From the NCBI RefSeq assembly GCF_020360975.1, contig NW_025408668.1, positions 2,914,001 to 2,978,000 on the forward strand: 64,000 bases of DNA, given 5' to 3'. This DNA is from Hirsutella rhossiliensis (Eukaryota; Ascomycota; Sordariomycetes; Hypocreales; Ophiocordycipitaceae). The notes beneath the pieces are model-generated. The model had not been told where the DNA came from. It was given only the letters and a program-made list of their open reading frames with translations, and searched no databases. Position numbers and translations under genes: made by a program. Positions within the stretch are counted from its first letter, which is position 1; every line of letters starts with the position of its first letter. Below are positions 42,861 to 54,663 of the stretch, piece by piece.

Positions 42861-45660
42861 TGTGAAGATTGGGGAAGAAGAAAAATTAATAATAAAAGAG
42901 TAAGAAGTGGTGGATTAGAATTCACAAGCTGCGCAGCCACCGGGGCTGAGTGAAGGGCGAGTTAAGGTGATGAGACAGACAGAGAGAGACAAAGTAAAGG
43001 CCAAGGAAGGAAAAGACAATACCACTTGTGGCTGCTGATGAGAGAGAAGAGACGGATGGTGAGGGGAGAGTTGACTGGCAATTATATATCCGGTCTCGAA
43101 GGCGAGCTGTGTCTGCGGCCTCGCGTCCCGCTACTAGCGGTTCTGCGGTGTGCCGGCCCCCAGAGCTGGACGAGAACATGTCCCCTGTATCACCGATGTG
43201 CCCTGGAGAGCACGGGTCGAGGGTGAGATGGGAGGCCGGAGCTGAGGGAGCTTGCGGCGCGGCAAAGCAGTGGTGAGGAGAGCTGCCAAAGGGGAAGGGG
43301 GGGAGTCAAACGTGTACGGATTGAAGCCTGAAACCGAGCGACCAGAGCGTCCGGATGCCATGGTGAGCGGTGCCGATCGAGAGTTGGTGAGGATGGGCGG
43401 CCGGGTAGGGAAGTCTGGTGAGGGTTGGCGCGTGGCATGGCATAGGGGGCCAGCAGCTACGTAGCCAACACGAATGCTCGTAACCCAAGATGAGGCAGAC
43501 AGGGGCAAGGTCAGGCACAAGGTGCTAGCTAGCAAGGCTGTTGGTTGCATGGTCCCCGGCCCCGCTGTACCGGTGCTTGCAAGACCTGGGAGCAGCAGAG
43601 ATAAGGAAACGCCCGAGGCACGGGCAACCGGCAGAGCCACATGGTGGTTAAGCGTGACCGGATCATGGCAGGGACAGGCAGCCGAGGCAAGACCCAGAAC
43701 CTAAAAAGACCCGAGCTAAGGGAAACGCGCGTGGGGCGGGGAGACAGGGAAGCTTGACGGATGTGCTGCGGATGGGCGACGGTGAAACGGCAGGGCGGTG
43801 GTTCCCGTCGACGTTGGGGATTTGTTTTGGGACAGGCTCTCGGTTTCGTTGCTGGACGGGACACAGCCGAAGGAGGAGGTATGGATGGTTGAGATGACGA
43901 TGGGGTGTGTTTCTCCTCTTCTTCTTCTTACCCCGAGACAACAGAAGCTATTCACGATTTGTGGAAGAAGGTGAAAAGGGGACGAGAAGAAGACTTACAC
44001 CCGCGCCCAACACAGCTCGAAAAAGCATCTACGCTGAAGAACAAGCCGGCAATGATGGACGCAGACAAAACAGGAACAGGGGACGCCAGACGCAGGCTGA
44101 ATAGGGAGACAAGGCCCCGGGCCGTGCGCAGCGAGTGGGGGTCGGTCAGCCCAGCCCTCCGGCGCCGCCCGGGCCTCCCCCCCGCTGGACGGCCGAGGGG
44201 GCTCCCGTGCCATGGTCCGGCGGCGGGGCGTTTCTTTGTTGGAACCCCCTTTGTCTTTGCATGCGATCTTTTTTTTTCGGGTTTACATTTTGCGTGTACT
44301 TTGAGACGGGGAGTGACGAAGTTTTTGATCATCTTCCTGAAGGCTGCGCATGATGAATGTTGATGGCGGATCATGAACTGCCTGCGTGGGGAACAGAGGT
44401 TCGTTTTGGGCGATCCAGGAAATCTACAGTACGTACATGAAAGGTACTTCAACGCCCCGCAGTCACGGTGGACGCAGCAATGTACCAACAGGTACCGGCG
44501 TCTGTGGATCCTCCGGGCTGAGCGACCGGCTTGGCGGCCCTGAAACCGCGCACGTCGCTCCGGCCCAGGCACGCAGAGCCGTTGGCTGTGACGGTGGAGC
44601 AGAGCTTGTCTGGCCCATGGCCGCTAGCGACGTCTTCCCATTGTTTTCTCTGGCACCTTGATTTGCCGCTCCACTGCTGCTGCTGCCAGCTTCAGCGATA
44701 GAGTTGAGCCTCATAGGGCCATCCCCGGCTTAATACCGCAAATACATACAAGGTGCCGCCCCACAGTAACCGGCCCCGCTCTGCCCGGAGCTGCCCGGAG
44801 CCGCCCGGCCCCCACGTTTGCTTCCTGTTCCTGGTCCGGTTTCAGGCCCACGCCCAAGAGGTCGTCGTGATGCCGCTCAGCCTCCTCGGGCAGGAGGAAA
44901 ATGACGTGTGCTCAGCACTGTATCAAGCAACTTGCTGAACAAACCTTGTCCGGGACCTCGCCTCCGCCCCCTATCCATCGCCGACGCAAACTCAGCCCGT
45001 CGTTTGTCCTCTGAAGCTACAAGATGCAAAGGAAGACTATAATCTGAAACTGGCCTCCTTCCCGTCGGCACGCACATCTGCACACAACGTCCATCTGCTA
45101 CCATCATAGCCGCCGAAACGCCTCCCTTTCTCCTCGGTCCTGCCTGTGCGAGATATTTAAGCCTTCGCCGATCCAAGATGGCGCAGAGGGTGGGTGCCCA
45201 CCGTGCCCTATGGACAATGCCCAACAGCCACCCTCGAAGCACACCCCGTCACACAACGCACCACGCCGTCGAGGAGCAGCGAACCACCGGAGACGTGTCC
45301 ATCATCGTTGCCAACTGCGGCGGGTGATTTGCAGACAAAACAGAACAGCACAAACGACAGGCAATGCCAGAAGTAAAACAAACAGGCGAATCCTTGTAAA
45401 TGACCTTTTAAACGATTGGTTGTGATAGTCCACTCCCACGCTCTCCCCAATGCCTATGCTTGCTCGCCTCTTCGACATATTCAATGCTGCAGCGCCTCCC
45501 GATGCAAATTGCCATTCCCAGTCGTTGTTCTGTCCTGTTTCCCTTGCTCTGCTCCCCTTCACGTCGCCAACAAAGACACACAAAGAAATGGCCAAGTAAG
45601 CCGACTCGAGACGTCCTCCCCGCCGTCTCGAGGCAAGAGAGTAGAGGCTCCGAGACATGC
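42861..45660. other. Long non-coding region upstream of the Egh16-like gene
   Basis: About 2.8 kb. Frames on both strands lack conserved features. The first 300 bp are purine/pyrimidine-skewed like a fungal leader. 44,100-44,300 is very GC-rich. The final 400 bp are presumably the 3' UTR of the Zn2Cys6 gene. Such a long regulatory region fits a tightly controlled gene, but that is an inference. Confidence 0.5.
43081..43088 (-). promoter_or_regulatory. Putative TATA box of the Egh16-like gene
   Basis: TATATAAT on the minus strand, about 225 bp upstream of the start codon at 42860, followed by a CT-rich leader. Confidence 0.4.
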
Positions 45661-48210
45661 TCACACAATCAGATAATCAAAGCCCATGTCCCTGAGGCCC
45701 TGCAGCCAGTTGACACCCGGCTCCACCGAGCTCACGGCGCCCTCGCTGCCGTCCCGCATCGCCCATGTCGCCTTGAGCATCTCAATCGCGGTAAAGATGT
45801 AGCCCCACGAGCAGATCCCCCAGATGGCTAGCAGCCGCTTCAGCGTCCACGTCCGCTTCTCGGCGTCGCGCGTCTCCGCCCCGGCGATGAAAGTCGGCCA
45901 CGACGTGGCCTTGAAGTACGGGTCACGCTCGTCAATCTGCGCCAAGTGGCCCAAGATGTCTGACACAAGGAAATCGCTGTCGACGGGGCGCACTGCTCGT
46001 GCCAACGGCAGCGCCTGCAAGATATAGAGGCACGCCGCCGACCGGTGCGCCGATGCCACGTGCACGCGGCTTTCAATGTCCGTCACGTTAGCCGACTGCC
46101 GCTGCAACTGCGAGGCCCAGCCAGGAATGTCAAAGGCGAGCGCCTGGCCGATGAGGGCGAGTGCCTCATCCGCCGCCGACAGCGACCAGTCGGTGCACGG
46201 CGTCTCGTACGACAGCTGCGATGCCATCAGGATGACTTGGAGGATCTCCGCCGGGCAAGACAGGTAGCTGTTGACCTCGACCCGCTTCATGACCGGCAGC
46301 AGCTCAAAGGCGTACCGCGCGATTCGTGCGGCGAGGGCTCCGGAAGCCAACGTCGATCCCAGAATGTGATATCTGTGCAAGCCGCCACGTCAGAAATAAC
46401 TCGAATCTCCCGCTTCCTGGGGGGGATCAAGTGGCTGCGCAGACCGGTACGTCCTTTTGCGCGGGGGGCTCGGGCACTCACATAAAGCAATCGGCAATGA
46501 CGCAGTCGCGCAGCATCCTGCTGGACGAGCTTGCTGCACTGCCGGGCGCCAGCAGGGCCAGGATGCTGCTGGCGCCCTCGAGATGTGTCTGCCAGCCCTT
46601 TTTCTCATTCCGCTCCAGATCGATGAGGTCAAATTTGACAAAAAAGTGCATGGCGGCAAGCGCCACCTCGCTAACGGCCGGGTCCAGTGTGTCAAGCACC
46701 TCGCGCAGGTGGCCCATGGCCTTTTGCTTGGCTGTCAGGGCATCGATGAGCGCCTGTCTCGAGACGAGATCCTTGGCACGCAGCTGGGCCAAGTAGCCCC
46801 CGGGATCCGTCAAGCCGGTTGGAATGGCCGTGATGGGGCGGAAGATGTTGGACCAGTGAATAGCTGACGTTGCGACGAGAATGTGGAGGAGCAGCGGGTG
46901 CCTGTTGGTCAGCGGGATCAGTTCCCGGAAGGGGTTGCTGCCGGGAGCATCGCGGGCCACGAGGTCTTTGCAGACGCGATCGGCGACTGAGATGGCAATG
47001 ATTGCATTAGTATCCGCTTTTTGCACTGACAGGGAGGAAAGGTGATGAAAGCTGCTCGGGATAAGCAGAAAGTGATCTCGCCGAGAGGAGAAAAGAGAGA
47101 GAGCTATCTGCGTCGCAGCGTGGGGGGCACAAATGGGAGAAGCGGGAGGAGCCAGACAAACATGTCAGGACAAGGAGAGGAGGGGAGCTGGTGAGGCAGC
47201 GTCTGGACCGACCCTCGCCTGCCGACAGAAAGCGACTCACAATGGGCGAGATAGTATCGCGAGTTCCTATCGAGATCCTGGAAAACGGGATCCGTCAGGT
47301 TGCCGAGCGAAACGCGGCCCGGGCCCAGGGATCCGTGGCGTTGCTGTGCCGACGATGCATCATTTTCGATGCCGGCCGATGTCGAAGAGACGCGTGGCTG
47401 AAGTGGATGCCGATGGCCATGGATGCCGTCGTGAACGATGTCAATACCGTCGCTGGACATTTGAGGAGTCGTCGTTGCTTGGCCGTGGGGCGCGAGCTCC
47501 TGCCCGAGCGGGTGACCGTCGCGGCGGGCTTGAAGGTGCTGGGGCAGTTGCTGCTGCTGCTCTTGCCGCAGCTGCTGGGGACCCCCGCCGCCCTCACCGC
47601 CTGTGTCGTCGTCGTTTTTGCCGGCACCAGCAACTTGACCAAGAGCACCGCCATCTCGAGCCTCGACGCCTGATCCGCCTCCCTCCGGGCCGCCGTGTCC
47701 TGCGTCGGCGACCGACGACAGGCTTGGCTCGCCCTGCTGCCGACTCGACTTCTGTTGCCGGCGCTGCTGCAGCTGCTGTTGCTGCAGCTGATGCTTGCGG
47801 CTCGGCGCCGTCGCCAAGGACCGGGGCGACGATGGCGATGATGACGACGGCACAGGAACGGCCGCCGCCGCCGAGGCCGGGGGCGCCGACGGCGGCTTCA
47901 GATTGCCATGGGCGTTAATCGCCTGTGTCCAGACGAAGACCCTCCCATACCCGAGGCATTCCTGCCCCGAGACCGCGCATTTGTGGCAGGTTGGCCACGA
48001 GCGATCGCAGCGCAGGCGGCGGCGGCGGCAGTTGTGGCACGGCTTGCTGATGCTCGGCATGCGCCGCTTGTTCCGTGCCTGGCGGAGATCTGAGACCCCT
48101 GTCTCCCTCGATGTTTCTCTTGCCTGGATGATGCCTGCTGAGGGCGATGGGCGAGAGACGCGGTTGCTACCCTCGGTTTTTTTTCCCCGTCGAAACTGGC
48201 TCAACTCCAC
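45661..48210 (-). CDS. Zn2Cys6 transcription factor with fungal-specific regulatory domain
   Basis: Three exons (48210-47241, 46986-46482, 46372-45661) encode 728 residues. If translation starts at the in-frame ATG at 48060, directly before the zinc cluster (MPSISKPCHNC), it is 678. The binuclear cluster C-x2-C-x6-C-x6-C-x2-C-x6-C is complete. A long Gln/Pro/Gly/Ser-rich linker follows. The C-terminal part (after YYLAHFADRVCKDLV) resembles the Fungal_trans_2 domain of sequence-specific activators. It lies head to head with the MFS gene at 49,660 over a 1.45-kb spacer and might control it. The 254-bp first intron is long, but the junction restores conserved sequence. Confidence 0.85.
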
Positions 48211-49659
48211 ACCGTGACGTTCCCGTTGTGGTGGATGAACGTCGGAGCGAGACGCCAGTGTGGGTGAACCTGGTACTGCTGCCTGGTGCCGCTGCCGCTT
48301 CTGCCGCTGTTGCTGCTGCTACGAACGCTGTTGGCGGGCATGGAACATAGAGACGGAGAGTCAGGCGCTTTGCTCCTTCACTGCGTGGTGGCAAGAATCA
48401 TGGTCTTGTCGTTTGTTTTCCGCCCCCGCCTCTCCGCTACAACGGCCGAGAAGAGATAGGTGGAGGCGGCGACGATAGGAGCCTGACTGGACGCAACGCG
48501 CTACACACACCTTGGATATCAGCCAAGCGAGAGGCCGGCCCACCACCAGCGGCGGCAGTGGGTGTGGTTGGACGGGAATAGGCTGCCATGGGCCACTCCC
48601 GCACCTGTGGCCATCTGGCGCTGCTGCGGAGGGTGACAGCCGCCCGACGCCTCGGCCACGCTTCTATGCACAAGGGCTGCCCAAAGCGGAAAGCAGTAGA
48701 CATATCGTGCATCCGATGCCGCGACGGGACCTGCAGACATTGCCCTCCTTTTTGCCTCCGGAGTCGCAGCAAAGCTTGCCTGGTCGAACACTCCAGCTTG
48801 CGGCCGAAACGGGAAACTTGACGACACCCGCCGCAGCGCAGGGGGATCCACGGAGGCCTGAGGCGACGGACGCTGTAGCCATCTTAGATAAATGCCCAAA
48901 GGGTCTCTCATGTTCGACCAGCAAGCGCCAGAGTTCCTGAGCGACAGAGCTGGGGCGCCACGGGTTCCGACTGGTGACAGGGGTCGCCGACAGGAATCCC
49001 CCGTCAACCTCTTGCGCAAACCGCTTCAGCCGTTGCCACGATGCGCCTTTCTCTGGGTTGGACGGCGCCCACGTACCCAGGCGCACTCCAACGCCCGCCA
49101 CTCCCGGATACCGACAATGTCTAGAACGGATCCATGGCACATACCGTGAGACCGTCTTCGGACTCCGCGTCTCCCTTCCGTCTCTCCCTCCACGCTGGAT
49201 CCTCCTCCGCCCACCAGCCATGCTCTGGCGGGGCCGGCGCGGGTCTAGAGCTTCGCGTGCTTCCCCCATCAGGAAACCTTTCGACATCTGATGCGTTTCT
49301 CACCGCCGCAGCCGGGGACATTAGGAGATATCGCGAGAGATGAATGGAGGCACAAGCAGATATGGGAGAGCATGATGCATCGAGCTTTACCAAGACTGTG
49401 ACGATGCCACGACAGCGCCCAGCCCAAAAGGAAGTACGGGGCTCCACGAGCTGGCCCGTGGGGGGGCATTCTTGTGCCTGGCTCATGGAGGCCTGCAGCA
49501 AGTCACGGATATAAAAGAAGCCTCAAGGAATGGAATGAGAGTCAAGATGGCGTCAGGAGCCAGCCCAACAGCCTCCCTCCCTTTCCCAGCCGACCACTTC
49601 TCTTCTAGCCGTCTTCTCTGTCGATATAAACCGCCCCCCGAGACGCGCGATCCTGCGCA
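48211..49659. other. Divergent spacer between Zn2Cys6 factor and MFS gene
   Basis: No coding sequence recognised despite long frames (for example 48,664-49,287 minus). GATATAAA at 49623-49630 may be the TATA element of the MFS gene. Confidence 0.45.
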
Positions 49660-49906
49660 ATGAAGGCCAAAGACAACAATATGGCCTCGCATGAGCCTGT
49701 CGTTACAGCACGAGAGGTCTCGGAGGAGTTGCCTCGGACGATTGACGTCGAGAAGCTCGGCCGGCAACGGCCCGCCGAGTTCTCGTCGACATGGCTCGAG
49801 GCTGCCTTTGTCGTCTCCATGCTTGGCTCTCTCGCCATGGCTGTGAGTCTTTGTGTGTGCCGTCATCTTGTCCTTGGCCGTTCGGCCCTTCATCACCTCA
49901 CATTGA

Positions 49907-49953
<47 letters not shown>

Positions 49954-51571
49954 GCGTCCACCTTCCCATGGCGCATCCGTTCTCTTTCCCATGTCGCTTT
50001 CGCTGACCCGCGTGGCATCTCAAGGACTTCGTCATCGGTGGCTTCCAGGTTGTCTTACCGGCCCTGATTGAGCCGTTTCACATTCCACCCGGGTCTCAGA
50101 CATGGCCGTCCAGCGTCCTGACCTTGGTGGCTGGTGCATTCCTTTTCCCGCTCGGGCGCGTAACCGACATGTACGGGGGCTACCTCGTCTTTAACGGAGG
50201 CTTGCTGTGGTTCATCGTGTGGACCATCGCGGCGGGCTTCGCCGGCAACTTTACCGTGCTCGTGCTGTGCCGGGCCATGGAGGGGCTGGGGACTGCCGCA
50301 TTCCTCCCCGCCGGCATCTCGCTGCTGGGGCGCATCTACAGGCCGGGCCCGAGGAAGAATCTCGTCTTTGCCTTGTACGGTGCCATTGCCCCGCTCGGCT
50401 TCTTTGCCGGCATCATCATCGGCGGCATGGCCCAAGACTTGCTGTCCTGGAGGTGGTACTTTTGGCTAGGCGGCATCATCACCGCCCCGTGCTGCCTCGG
50501 CACGCTCCTCGTCACCCCTCGCGACTATGTCGCCGCCCGCAAGATGAAGGTCAAGATGGACTGGTGGGGCGTCTTGACCACGGTCCCTGGCCTGATGCTC
50601 TTCATCTACGCCATCACGGAGAGCACCAGCAAGCCCAACGGCTGGACCTCTCCCCCGATCATCACCACGCTGGTGCTCGGGATCGTGTTCCTGGCCGCCG
50701 CCGTCTACGTAGAAGGGTGGGTGGCCGCGTCGCCCCTGATCCCGGCCGACATTTTCCGTGTCAAGTACATGAAGAGGATGCTGTTTTGCCTGTTGCTCTC
50801 GTGGGGCGTGTTTTCGATGTACCTATTCTACTCCAACTTTTAGTGAGTGTTCGCTCTGCCGGAAACGAGTGGCGAGGACGACCAGCACTGACCGTAAATA
50901 GTATTCAACTCGTCCTTGGCCGCCGAGCACTGATCACGGCCGTCTGGTTCGGCCCCTGGGCCGCAGGGGGTCTGATTCTGTCAACCATGAGCGGCTTCAT
51001 CCTGCACGTGCTGCCGGGCCGCGTGCTCCTCATTCTCTCGGGCACGTCCAAGGTCCTGGCCGTCCTATTCTTCGCACTGATGCCCGACAATCCCAACTAC
51101 TGGGCCTGGGTCTTCCCCGCCATGCTCTTCGAGGCGGCCTGCGTCGACGTGCTGTGGACGGTGAGCAATGTCTTCCTCACGACGAGCCTGCCACGACACC
51201 GTCAAGGGCTGGCTGGTGCCGTCATCAGCGTGACTCTGTTCCTGGGCGGGGCCCTTTTCCTCGCCGTTGCCGACGTGGCCAGGGAGCAATTCCGCGCGGC
51301 GGGCCTGGACCTGAAGAGGCAGTACAAGGGCATATTTTGGATAGGCGTCGGGTGCGCCGGCGTGGCGCTCATAACTTGCTTCTTCATCCGGCTGGGCAAG
51401 GCCGGCTGCGCGCTGACCGTGGAGGAACGGCAAGGCGCCAATCTCAACGCTGAATTTGAGACGACCGAGCCGAAACACGGGCCGCCGTCGACGGAGGCGA
51501 GGCCGAGCGAGTCGGATTCCGACACGGTGGTGGGAGTCGAGACTGAGACGGAGGGCGAGAAGAAACCCTGA
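49660..51571 (+). CDS. MFS transporter, drug:H+ antiporter type
   Basis: Three exons (49660-49842, 50025-50842, 50902-51571) encode 556 residues. A cytosolic N-terminus of about 45 residues is followed by many hydrophobic segments (12 to 14) starting TWLEAAFVVSMLGSLAMA. GRVTDMYGG corresponds to MFS motif A, and RAMEGLGTAAFLPAGISLLG to the motif B/C region of the fourth and fifth helices. The long C-terminal tail is acidic and Thr/Glu-rich. The pattern fits DHA2/ATR1-like exporters, but the substrate is unknown. Intron 1 (182 bp) contains a (CT)n tract. A second ATG at 49681 is possible. It is divergent from a Zn2Cys6 regulator, a common export-regulation arrangement. Confidence 0.88.
49911..49951 (+). 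repeat. (CT)n microsatellite in intron 1 of the MFS gene
   Basis: About 20 uninterrupted CT units between the donor at 49843 and the acceptor at 50024. Confidence 0.9.
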
Positions 51572-52009
51572 CACGTGGCGAGGGACCTGAGAGCGACCAG
51601 ATGAGATGAGACGAGACTGGTGCTTTGGCGATCGCGGAACATGGCCCCGAGACATACAGACACCAAGCTGGTGGCGAGGCGCAGGGCAGACGGTTTTGAT
51701 GACTTTGTTGATATCCGTAACTAGGCACCATGGATTCAGCAAGGAGTTGGAAACGAAAAAAAAACGAGGGGAGGAGGGAGGAGGAGGGCAACACGGGTAT
51801 GGGCCAGAGCCAGTGCATTTCCTTTTTTACAATCATCTCAGTAATATCATGACGATATGACTTGCTCGACTTTTACATATCGCTTGTCCTATCACCATGG
51901 CCTACCACTGGTAAGGCGACTGAGGTCAGGATGGGCTTGCTTTGTTTGAGACATCCAGTGGTTCAGGTTTCTGGAGTACGCCTGGAAACAGGTTCTCTCT
52001 GGCTGGCTC
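51572..52009. other. Convergent intergenic region; nothing recognised
   Basis: Shared 3' region of the MFS gene (+) and the BTB gene (-). Confidence 0.5.
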
Positions 52010-52742
52010 TCACGAGCGACGGGTCTTTATTTGCTGTGCGACGGGGAACCAGGACTGGTTCTCTTTGGCGACGCAGGGTTGGATGATGGCGCGGAGGTTG
52101 TCGTTTGCCAGCTTCTCGAGCGCGGGGATACCGTAGTAGTCGGCAATGGCGTTGACGTGCATGTGCTCTCTCATGCGTTGGCTGGCAGTCGGGAACGATA
52201 GCATCGGCGCCTGGCCATCCGCATCTCGAACCCGTTGCTTCCTGGCCGTGGTGGATGCTAAAACGTTGTACCGTCGTTAGTCGACCTTGGGAATATAATA
52301 TGTTGCTTGTTTGTTGGGTAACCTTGCCTGGGACGGTCGCGCCGCCGCAGCTTGGGCATAAAGGGAGAGGAAGCTCGGCGTGCTCGGGGAATGAGGCGTA
52401 GTCGTCCCTGTGCATGAAATCAACGAGGAACCGGACCGTGCGAGGCGAGAAGCCATCCATGAAAACCACATTGGTCTGGGCCTCGAGGAACCTGCCCTGG
52501 ACGGCGGCCCTGAGGACGGCGGAATGGGGCAAGACGACGGCCTTGTGGACATTGAACTCGTGGCCGTTGCAGGCGAAGGTGAGATGGCTATACTCGGGGG
52601 AGCCGCCGAGATGGGAGTAATCGCTGATGTTGCTCATGTTCGTCTCTGCCTCTGCCTTTCGCTTTTTGGAAGCCAACGGCCGGGCTTTGGGAGTTGCTGC
52701 GGACGACGGAGTGTTGGTCGAAGGGGGGGTTGCTTGGCTCAT
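52010..52742 (-). CDS. BTB/POZ domain protein
   Basis: Two exons (52742-52328 and 52257-52010) encode 220 residues. A low-complexity N-terminus with a basic KKRK signal precedes a BTB domain (YSHLTFACNGHEFNVHKAVVLPHS-VLRAAVQGRFLEAQ...FSPRTVRFLVDFMHRDDY). After the intron comes MREHMHVNAIADYYGIPALEKLANDNLR, the usual BTB end. Only a GC donor (CCAG|GCAAGG) at 52327 keeps the frame across the intron; the GT three bases further would not. These small fungal BTB proteins may act as Cullin-3 adaptors or scaffolds, but no partner domain (Kelch, MATH) is present. The last residues are unremarkable and could continue in an exon I did not see. Confidence 0.8.
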
Positions 52743-53280
52743 GGCTGGGCATGGGGGGTGAGGGAGGAGAGCAAAGGGTTGGTAGGAGGAGAGAGGGGGG
52801 GGGACGGAAGAGGGAAGAGCCTGCGGAGTATATAGATGGCCGAAGTCAAGCCGATGTTAATGTGAGTGTCGACTGAGGAGCGAGTGAGAGGCGGAGCCAG
52901 AGTGAATATGCTGCCGGACAAAGACAAGCTGAAGTGCCGCCAAGGTGAATGTCCGGACTGAGACGCCAACGGCCATTTTGAAGACGAGGGCTGTCCAGGG
53001 AGACGGCGGAAAATCAAAGTTGCTCGCGGTGGACTTTGCTGCATGTGAGAATCGGAGTCGAGGGTGCAATTCCTGTTGCTCTCTAGCTGTAGTGAGCAAC
53101 GACTGATATGCCAGGCGTCTTGGGCTGCTGCCAAACGATGGCTCCGATACCGGACCGTTGCTACTTGGACTTTACTTGGACTTCGGCATCGTCCAAGTCC
53201 CGCATCCGCCAAACAAGCAACTCGTTGACCAGCAAAGAGAAAAACATTGCTTGCCCCTTCTCCAGTCACAACGCCGCAGC
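52743..53280. other. Divergent promoter region between BTB and methyltransferase genes
   Basis: No feature beyond GA-rich leader sequence at 52,745-52,800. The methyltransferase frame is open from 53,158, so the last part might be coding if an earlier ATG is used. Confidence 0.5.
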
Positions 53281-54129
53281 ATGGACCGCAAGACGGAAGC
53301 AGCAACATACACGCACGGCCACCACGCGTCGGTGCTCCGCTCGCACCGGTGGCGCACGGCGCTCAACTCGGCGGCCTACCTGCTGCCGCATCTCGGGCCG
53401 GGCATGCGCGTGCTCGACGTCGGCTGCGGGCCGGGCACCATCACCGTCGACCTGGCGGCGCACGTGAGCCCCGGCGGCAGCGTGACGGGCGTGGAGCGCG
53501 CGGGCGACGCGGTGCTGGCGCAGGCGCGCGCGCTGGCCGCCGAACGGGGCGTGGCCGACGTCGTGGCCTTTGTCGCCGGCGACGCCAACGCCCTCGCCTT
53601 TGCCGACGGCAGCTTCGACGTCGTCGTCTGCCACCAGCTGCTGCAGCACGTGCGCGACCCCGTCGCCGTCCTGGCCGAGATGCGCCGCGTCGCCCGCCCG
53701 GACGGCGGCATCGTCGCCGCCCGCGAGTCCGACTACGCCTCCTTTGCGTGGTACCCCGTCGACGGCCATGACGGCGGCCTCGACGCCTGGCGACGCCTGT
53801 ACCGGGCCGTGGCGCGGGCCAACGGCGGCGAGCCCGACGCCGGCCGCATGGTGCACGCGTGGGCGCGGCGCGCGGGCTTTGCGCGCCACGCCGTCGCCAG
53901 CAGCGCCAGCACCTGGTGCTTCCGCTCGCCCGACGAGATTGCCTGGTGGAGCGGCCTGTGGGCGGAGCGGACCGTGGCCTCGGCCTTTGCGCAGACGGCC
54001 GTCGACGCCGGGCTGGCGACCGAGGCCGACCTCGAGCGGGTGGCGGCGGCGTGGAGGCGCTGGGGCGACGACGAGGATGCCTGGTTCACCGTGGTCCACG
54101 GCGAGGTCATTTGTCGGAGGGAGGCGTAG
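53281..54129 (+). CDS. Class I SAM-dependent methyltransferase (UbiE/COQ5-like)
   Basis: A single exon of 282 residues. Motif I VLDVGCGPGTITVDLA (about 43-58), the acidic loop after beta 2 (GVERAG), the FVAGDANALAFADGSFDVVVCHQLLQHV stretch (motifs II and III) and a C-terminal cap are all present. The start at 53281 has a good context (GCAGCATGG) and directly precedes a conserved YTHGHH-SVL-SH-WRTA region typical of this fungal subfamily; an in-frame ATG at 53158 adds 41 unconserved residues. Very GC-rich third positions. The substrate is unknown. No targeting peptide, so it is probably cytosolic. Confidence 0.88.
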   Translation: MDRKTEAATYTHGHHASVLRSHRWRTALNSAAYLLPHLGPGMRVLDVGCGPGTITVDLAAHVSPGGSVTGVERAGDAVLAQARALAAERGVADVVAFVAGDANALAFADGSFDVVVCHQLLQHVRDPVAVLAEMRRVARPDGGIVAARESDYASFAWYPVDGHDGGLDAWRRLYRAVARANGGEPDAGRMVHAWARRAGFARHAVASSASTWCFRSPDEIAWWSGLWAERTVASAFAQTAVDAGLATEADLERVAAAWRRWGDDEDAWFTVVHGEVICRREA

Positions 54130-54578
54130 GGCCGACAGGCTGGCCGTCTGCGTTTGCGAGTTTCCGTTTGCTCGTGGGCGCCGACCAATAGGCATCCGTT
54201 GCACGCACGCGGCCCTTGTGGTGCGTTCGTGGGTATGGCTCGAGGCACTCTCGCCCAACCATGGCTATAGTTTATGTATCGCTCAAGGCTATTCAAAGGC
54301 CCAATCGCAGGCCCCGGCAGAGATCGAGGCGCGTACATACGCTGTCGTTGGTTGGTGACGGCCTCAGTTGACCTTGGCGCACCGAGCGATTAAGTAGCGC
54401 GGGCCAAAAGTAGAGACACGAAATATTACAAGGCATAGGCATGAAGAGAAATGCTCAAGTATACACAGACACGCCGAGCCGAAGCCGCAAGGCGATAGGC
54501 CTATGCGAGGAAAAAGAAAATTGCTATCTAGAGCAATAAGCTGAAGCAAAAATTTCCCTTGTATATAGGGCTCAGAGC
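54130..54578. other. Intergenic; nothing recognised apart from tRNA terminator
   Basis: Contains the T-run (minus strand, about 54550-54557) that terminates the tRNA-Ala gene. Confidence 0.5.
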
Positions 54579-54663
54579 TGGACCCACCGGGATTTGAACC
54601 CGGGACCTTTCACAGAACATTGGATAATGCGAAGCGAAAATCATACCCCTAGACCATAGGCCC
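54579..54663 (-). tRNA. trnA(CGC): tRNA-Ala(CGC) with a 13-nt intron and a Pro-like body
   Basis: Acceptor GGGCCTA/TGGGTCC, T stem CCGGG/CCCGG with loop TTCAAAT, and anticodon stem TTCGC/GTGAA all pair. The anticodon CGC is at 54631-54629; a 13-nt intron lies after position 37. G3-U70 and A73 are present, the identity set of alanyl-tRNA synthetase. The D arm (TGGTCTAGGGGTATGAT) and variable/T region instead look like fungal tRNA-Pro. A T-run downstream ends transcription. A Pro identity would require anticodon NGG, which splicing cannot provide. Confidence 0.8.

Noticed and set aside
43952..44572. 206-residue minus-strand frame
   Set aside because: Basic, low-complexity, no domain and no plausible promoter; treated as chance.
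45661..54129. Secondary-metabolite gene cluster
   Set aside because: Regulator, transporter and methyltransferase are present, but no PKS, NRPS, terpene synthase or oxidoreductases; neighbours are housekeeping genes.
53266..54258. 330-residue minus-strand frame
   Set aside because: Shadow of the very GC-rich methyltransferase gene.
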